DNA from: Candidatus Moraniibacteriota bacterium
GTDB taxonomy: Bacteria; Patescibacteriota; Minisyncoccia; Moranbacterales; UBA1568
Assembly: GCA_903893925.1 (NCBI GenBank)
Contig: CAITOC010000038.1
Coordinates: forward strand, 1-33,591
Direction: 5' to 3'
DNA: 33,591 nt
The notes beneath the pieces were generated by a model. That model saw only the letters and a program-made list of their open reading frames with translations. It had not been told where the DNA came from and searched no databases. The position numbers and the translations under genes are program-made. Below are positions 26,801 to 33,591 of this stretch, piece after piece (position 1 is the first letter of the stretch; the number at the start of each line of letters is the position of its first letter).

Positions 26801-27388
26801 GTCGGTGATACGCAGCACCCACTGTCGCATCGGTTTCTTCTCAACAATCGTCCCGCAGCGCTCGCACGCGCCGTTCTCCAGATCCTCGTTGGCGAGTCCT
26901 GTCTGGCACGACGGACACCAGATAATCGGCTCGTACGATTCATACGCGAGCCCCTTCTTCAACATCTGGAGAAATATCCACTGTGTCCACTTGTAATACT
27001 CCGGGTCGGTCGTATTGATCTCACGATCCCAGTCGTACGTGAAGCCGAGCCGGCCAAGCTGGCCTTTGAAGGTCGCGACATTTTCCCGCGTCGTCTTGCT
27101 CGGATGTGTCTTGTTCTTGATCGCATACTGCTCCGCCGGAAGACCGAATGCGTCCCACCCCATCGGATGCAGTACCGCATACCCCTGAAGCTGTTTCATC
27201 CGTGCGATGACATCCGTCGCGATATAGCCCTTCGGATGCCCCACGTGCAGTCCCGCCCCCGAGGGGTACGGGAACATGTCGAGCGCGTAAAATTTCCGTT
27301 CTCGGCCATATTGCCGGAACGTCCCTTGTTTCTCCCATTTTTCCTGCCACTTTCCTTCGATATTCTCGGGAATATATCGCCCTTCCAT
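23813..27388 (-). CDS. leuS: Leucyl-tRNA synthetase with inserted Nudix domain, ASCH/PUA-like domain and repeat-derived segments
   Basis: [17 protein letters not shown] (HIGH region), [52 protein letters not shown] (KMSKS). Nudix box [23 protein letters not shown]; ASCH-like [18 protein letters not shown]...GDVLRFTF. Confidence 0.96.
   Translation of the reverse strand: [1191 protein letters not shown]
24295..24530. repeat. GTTGTCA-type heptamer array inside leuS, encoding [10 protein letters not shown]-type peptide repeats
   Basis: Minus translation [77 protein letters not shown]. Confidence 0.92.
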
Positions 27389-27507
27389 AAGCGGAAAATC
27401 ACGGTTACTCCCCTTACTCTATCCTACTCCCCGCCTTTTTTCAAGCCGAAAATTAAGCAGAGTCGTTCCACCAGATCGACTCTACAAAGTTGCCAGATAT
27501 TCTATTC

Positions 27508-27951
27508 CTACTGTCCCGGGGCGATGAAACCGCCTTTGCTCCGATGCTTGCGGGCGACATGCAGCCGGGCGAATTCCTTCTCCAGCGATGCCGCGACGCG
27601 GGCATACTGTTCGTCGTCGAGCAGATGCCGTTCGGCCTTGAGTTCCTCGGCTTTCTTCTTCGCCGCCTCGGCACGCTCAAGATCGATCTCCTCGGCACGC
27701 TCGGCGGTATCAGCCATGACGGACAAGACATTGCCGTGGAGCTCCACGAATCCACCCGAGGTCGCGAGACTCTCCGGCTCCGCGTTCGCCTCCCGGCGGA
27801 AAAAGATTTCTCCGGACCGGAGCGATCCGATATACGGGATATGATCCGGCAACACGGTAATCTCCCCGCCCTCGGCCGGCAACGTCACCGAATACACGTC
27901 CTCCTCGAGCACAAGTCGTTCCGGCGTCACGATCTTAAGCTTTAGTAACAT
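27508..27951 (-). CDS. atpC: ATP synthase F1 epsilon subunit
   Basis: LKIVTPERLVLEEDVYSVTLPAEGGEITVLPDHIPYIGSLRSGEI. Confidence 0.93.
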   Translation of the reverse strand: MLLKLKIVTPERLVLEEDVYSVTLPAEGGEITVLPDHIPYIGSLRSGEIFFRREANAEPESLATSGGFVELHGNVLSVMADTAERAEEIDLERAEAAKKKAEELKAERHLLDDEQYARVAASLEKEFARLHVARKHRSKGGFIAPGQ

Positions 27952-27979
27952 ACAACTTACAACTTACAACTTACAACCG

Positions 27980-28339
27980 TCATTTCACAAGTGTTTTCTT
28001 TAACCCATCAAGCTGATTTGAAATCCCATCTATCCGTTTCATCGCCTCATCATACCGCTCTTCTTGAACCATCCCGTTTAATTTCAACGCATCCATTGCC
28101 GCCATCGTCTCATATAGGAAACCGAGCGAAATATTCAGATAACGATTCAGTTCCTTATCCGTAGTTTTTCCGCTTCCTTCCGCAATATTAAGCGCTACCG
28201 ACAAGGCGGCACGGATCATCTGACTTCCTATTTCGAAACGGAATTCTTTCGGTAGATCCTTAACAATTTTCAGAATAAGGGAAAAGAGCTCCTGCGAATC
28301 ATTGTACACTTTCCATTTCCTGAACCGGAATTTTTCCAT
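27980..28339 (-). CDS. Four-helix-bundle protein (23S rRNA intervening-sequence/S23-like family)
   Basis: FRKWKVYNDSQELFSLILKIVKDLPKEFRFEIGSQMIRAALSVALNIAEGSGKTTDKELNRYLNISLGFLYETMAAMDAL. Confidence 0.87.
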   Translation of the reverse strand: MEKFRFRKWKVYNDSQELFSLILKIVKDLPKEFRFEIGSQMIRAALSVALNIAEGSGKTTDKELNRYLNISLGFLYETMAAMDALKLNGMVQEERYDEAMKRIDGISNQLDGLKKTLVK

Positions 28340-28377
28340 ATCATTTACTGTTTCAAATCACCCCCCTGCTCCCAATT

Positions 28378-29942
<1,565 letters not shown>

Positions 29943-30019
29943 CTACTCCATCCCATTTTTCTGCCATCTTTCCTCTTTTCCCCACCTCGCCCTTTGGGAG
30001 AGGGTTGGGGTGAGGGGTT

Positions 30020-30376
30020 CTACGCGCACCATTCTTCAATTTTCAAAACGACTCCATCGAGATTCCCGTTTATCTCATTATTCCAAAATCGTATGACCTC
30101 ATACCCTTCGCTCCGTAAATAGTTCGTTCTTTCTTCATCGTATCTCTTACCCTCTTCAACCCCGTGCTGCCATCCATCCAACTCTACAATCAATTTCTTT
30201 TCCAAACAAACGAAATCCACTATATATCTCCCGACCGGATACTGCCTTCTGAATTTCAAATTTCTAAATCCCCTGTTCCGTAATCTCGACCAAAGTATGA
30301 CTTCCTGCGGTGTCTGATTCCTTCGCAGATTTCTCACTTTCGACAACGTTTCTTTCCGTATGCTTTGCTTGTACAT
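30020..30376 (-). CDS. DUF559 (VSR/restriction-endonuclease-like fold) protein
   Basis: LRRNQTPQEVILWSRLRNRGFRNLKFRRQYPVGRYIVDFVCLEKKLIVELDGWQHG...YDEERTNYLRSEGYEVIRFWNNEI. Confidence 0.9.
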   Translation of the reverse strand: MYKQSIRKETLSKVRNLRRNQTPQEVILWSRLRNRGFRNLKFRRQYPVGRYIVDFVCLEKKLIVELDGWQHGVEEGKRYDEERTNYLRSEGYEVIRFWNNEINGNLDGVVLKIEEWCA

Positions 30377-30438
30377 ATCGTTTTTCCTTCCTTATCCCCC
30401 ACTTCTCCCTTTGGGAGAGGATGTCAGGTATTCCTGAC

Positions 30439-30513
30439 AGGTGAGGGTGGCAGGTGAGGGCGAAAGGTGAGGGCGAAAGGTGAGGGTGGCAGGTGAGGGT
30501 GGCAGGTGAGGGT
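30439..30513. repeat. Minisatellite of about six 13-bp units (aggtgagggtggc / aggtgagggcgaa)
   Basis: Direct reading of tandem copies. Confidence 0.88.
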
Positions 30514-30787
30514 CCGAATCCCCGATATCGACTCCCGACCCTCATCCGTCTCGGAGTACCGAGCCACCTTCTCCCAGAGGGAGAAGAAGCTACTTCTATC
30601 ATTATCTGCTCTCTGTCTTTCAAATCGACTCATGTCCCCGGACCGCTCCGGAAACAAATCGTTGATTCGATATTTTATCACTTTCATCTTTCTTCTGTTT
30701 TGCCACCTCTCCCTTCGGGAGAGGGCAGGGTGAGGGTGGTTTCTTCCCTCACTACTCACTACCGTCTACTTACTACTTTTCCCCGAT

Positions 30788-31666
30788 TCATCCCTCCAAA
30801 GCCGCCTTGCCCGCCGAGAGCTCGGCGATCTCCTGAGTGATCTTGGATTGTCGCAGCTGGTTATAGGCGAGCGTAAGTCCCTCAGCCATCTCAGTCGCCG
30901 CATCGGTCGCGCTTCGCATCGCCATCATGCGCGCGGCTTCTTGTGACGCGTTCGACTCGAGGATCGCGTGAAAGATCTCGGCTTCGAGGAGTCGTGGCAC
31001 CATGGTCTCGAGTACGGCATCCGGCCCCGGCTCGATCGCGTATTTCCCTTCTTCAGGCTTGCGTCCCGACACTTCGAGCTCGGATTCCGCCTCTTCCGAC
31101 GAGATCGGGAGAATCGTCCGGATGACCGGCTCCTGCCGCATCATGGAGAAGAAGTTCGTATACGCCACCTCGATACGGTCCGTCCGACCGGAACGATACT
31201 CATCGAGGAGCATCTTGGCGACCGGACGCACCGACTCCGCCATCGGCAATGCGAGAATATCCGGGAACGACGCGAGCACGTCCTTTTCCATCCTTTTCGC
31301 CTGCGCGTCGCTCTTCTTGCCGATCGTGATGAACGACACCTCGCCGGAAATATCCGACAGGTGTGCGCGGAGTGTGCGGAAGAGTTGTGCATAGAATGTC
31401 CCGGCGAGTCCACGATTCCCACTGACCAAGAGAATGATCCGTTTGTTCGTCTCACGCGTTTCAAGGAGTGGATGCTTGTTCTCGGGGAACGCGAGCCGGA
31501 CCTGACGAAGCACTGATATCGCCTCCTCAGCATACGGTCGAAGTGCCGTTGCGGCCGCAACAGCGCGGCGCACCTTGGCGGCGGACACCATTTCCATGGC
31601 CCGGGTGATTTTCCCCGTGCTCTTCACGCCCTTTATTCTCCGTCTGATATCAGCCACGTTCGGCAT
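30788..31666 (-). CDS. atpG: ATP synthase F1 gamma subunit
   Basis: ADIRRRIKGVKSTGKITRAMEMVSAAKVRRA, LVSGNRGLAGTFY, ASQEAARMMAMRSATDAATEMAEGLTLAYNQLRQSKITQEIAEL. Confidence 0.97.
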   Translation of the reverse strand: MPNVADIRRRIKGVKSTGKITRAMEMVSAAKVRRAVAAATALRPYAEEAISVLRQVRLAFPENKHPLLETRETNKRIILLVSGNRGLAGTFYAQLFRTLRAHLSDISGEVSFITIGKKSDAQAKRMEKDVLASFPDILALPMAESVRPVAKMLLDEYRSGRTDRIEVAYTNFFSMMRQEPVIRTILPISSEEAESELEVSGRKPEEGKYAIEPGPDAVLETMVPRLLEAEIFHAILESNASQEAARMMAMRSATDAATEMAEGLTLAYNQLRQSKITQEIAELSAGKAALEG

Positions 31667-31851
31667 AGCGCTTCGCGAACTTACGACTTACAACTTACCA
31701 CTTACAACCGAAAATCTTACCACCTTTGCGAACGTACGACTCACAACTTTTTTTCTCTCTGCGAACTTACAAACAGTCCTAGTCTTATCCCTTTCTTCAT
31801 TATCAGTTGCCAATTGTTACTTGTTAGTTTCCCTTTGTCAGTTATCAGTTG

Positions 31852-33348
31852 TCAGTTTCTCTTCATAAATTCCACTATCTTTCCCTTAAGCATCGCCTCC
31901 GTCTCCTCGTCGAGCGCCTTTTTCTCTCGGATGGCCGAAAGCACGTCTTCCCCTTCGGAAGCGAGGTATTCGAGAAATTCCTTTTCCCAAGAGCGGATCT
32001 TGTCAGCCGGGACGGTATCAAGGTATCCGCGCGAGAGTGCATAAAGCACTGCGACTTCCTGCTCCACGGAGAGTGGTGAATACTGGCCCTGTTTCAGGAC
32101 TTCCACCGACCGGCGCCCTCGTTCGATGAGCGAGCGCGTCTTCTCGTCGAGGTCGGAACCGAACTGAGCGAAGGCCTCGAGCTCGCGGAACTGCGCCAAA
32201 TCGAGTCGGAGCGTGCCGGCAACCTGTTTCATCGCCTTGATCTGCGCGGCGGAACCCACACGTGATACCGAGAGACCGACATTGAGTGCTGGGCGAATAC
32301 CCTTGTGGAAGAGATCGGATTCGAGATAGATCTGCCCGTCGGTGATGGAGATGACGTTCGTCGGGATATAGGCGGACACGTCGCCTGCCTGTGTCTCGAT
32401 GATCGGAAGTGCGGTGAGCGACCCACCACCGTTTTCGGAATTCATCTTGGCACTGCGTTCAAGGAGCCGTGAATGGAGATAGAACACGTCGCCCGGATAG
32501 GCCTCGCGTCCCGGCGGACGACGCAAGATGAGTGCGATCTGCCGATACGCCCACGCATGTTTGGAAAGATCATCATAGATGACGAGCACGTCCTTGCCTT
32601 GGTCCATGAAGTATTCGCCGATAGCGGCTCCTGCATACGGTGCGAGGAACGAAAGCGCCGCCGGGTCGGACGCGCCGGCCGAAACGATGATCGTATAGTC
32701 CATCGCGCCACGCTTGGTGAGTTCACCCAAGATACGCGCGACTTTGGATTCCTTCTGGCCGACCGCGACATAGATACAGATCACGTCCTGTCCCTTCTGG
32801 TTCACGATGGCATCGATCGCGATCGCGGTCTTGCCGGTCTGACGATCACCGATGATCAGTTCGCGCTGTCCGCGACCGATCGGGATGAGTGCATCAATCG
32901 CCTTGATACCGGTCTGGAGCGGCTGGTTCACGCCCTGACGGGTTATAACACCGGGGGCGACCTTCTCGATCGGCATGAGTTTCTTCTCGCCCGCGATCTC
33001 GCCGCGCCCATCAAGAGGAACACCGAGCGGATCGACGACCCGTCCGATAATCGCGTCGGATACAGGAATGGAGAGGAGCTTTCCGGTCCCCTTGGCCGTC
33101 TCGCCCTCACGCACGCCGTTGCCGCCGGAAAGCATCATCACGCCGACTTCGGCTTCTTCGAGGTTGAGCGCGACTCCGACCGCTCCGCTTTCAAACGAGA
33201 TGATTTCGGACGCCGCCACGCCGGAAAGACCCGAGAGACGCGCCACGCCGTCACCGGTTTCGAGTATCCGTCCGATCGACTCCTTCTCCGCCTCGAAGCG
33301 GAAATCGGCTATCTGTTTCTTCAGTTCCTCGATGAGTATATTGGCCAT
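31852..33348 (-). CDS. atpA: ATP synthase F1 alpha subunit
   Basis: [85 protein letters not shown]. Confidence 0.98.
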   Translation of the reverse strand: MANILIEELKKQIADFRFEAEKESIGRILETGDGVARLSGLSGVAASEIISFESGAVGVALNLEEAEVGVMMLSGGNGVREGETAKGTGKLLSIPVSDAIIGRVVDPLGVPLDGRGEIAGEKKLMPIEKVAPGVITRQGVNQPLQTGIKAIDALIPIGRGQRELIIGDRQTGKTAIAIDAIVNQKGQDVICIYVAVGQKESKVARILGELTKRGAMDYTIIVSAGASDPAALSFLAPYAGAAIGEYFMDQGKDVLVIYDDLSKHAWAYRQIALILRRPPGREAYPGDVFYLHSRLLERSAKMNSENGGGSLTALPIIETQAGDVSAYIPTNVISITDGQIYLESDLFHKGIRPALNVGLSVSRVGSAAQIKAMKQVAGTLRLDLAQFRELEAFAQFGSDLDEKTRSLIERGRRSVEVLKQGQYSPLSVEQEVAVLYALSRGYLDTVPADKIRSWEKEFLEYLASEGEDVLSAIREKKALDEETEAMLKGKIVEFMKRN

Positions 33349-33591
33349 ATGGTTTTTGAATCAAGAATCTGGAATTATGAATAAAGAATCAAGAATTAGA
33401 AATATGCAATAAGTTCTTCTTCGCGAGGATTCTGTATTCAGAATTCTCGGTGATCCAGACATTCAGATAATTCTGGATTCCTGGATTGCCACGCCCTCGA
33501 AGACTCAAGCTCGCAGTAACAGCCCTTGTTGTCATACCAAATGAACTGAATCACTGTTACGTTCAGGAGTTCGACTCCCTATAGGGAGTCG

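Noticed and set aside
30439-30513. G-quadruplex
   Set aside because: Six GGG tracts exist but are separated by about 10 nt, longer than favourable loops; kept only as a minisatellite.
30264-30759. ORFs 30264-30623 and 30424-30759 with TCHPHLSPSPFAL peptides
   Set aside because: They are translations of the 13-bp minisatellite and palindromic repeats, with no coding signal outside them.

Overview
This 33.6 kb window looks like a chromosome segment from a small-genome bacterium, probably CPR/Patescibacteria-like (inferred from gene content and style only). Nearly all genes are on the minus strand. Housekeeping content: partial thioredoxin reductase-like gene, a one-ORF MurL-MurD fusion, a D-aminoacylase-like amidohydrolase, gap/fba/tpiA/galT-like genes, a GT2 glycosyltransferase, parB/parA, tRNA-Leu(CAA), folD, uppP, a DnaQ-like exonuclease, leuS and atpA-atpG-atpD-atpC. 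The most interesting locus is about 9.48-15.96 kb. It is a diversity-generating retroelement (DGR) whose target is a MoxR-like AAA+ ATPase with a C-terminal variable tail, next to a VWA protein with a HEIEH zincin-like motif. I aligned TR (12913-13028) to VR (13295-13410) by eye: 116 bp, 13 differences, and all 13 are adenines in the TR sense strand. The Avd-like gene is on the strand opposite RT/TR. Other notable items: LeuRS of 1191 aa with apparent Nudix and ASCH-like insertions plus several in-frame intergenic-type repeats; heptamer repeat families adjoining stop codons; two putative MITE-like elements with TTA duplications at TAA stop codons; DUF559-like and four-helix-bundle ORFs interrupting the atp operon; and a D-aminoacylase-like protein lacking three expected metal-ligand positions. 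No database searches were possible.
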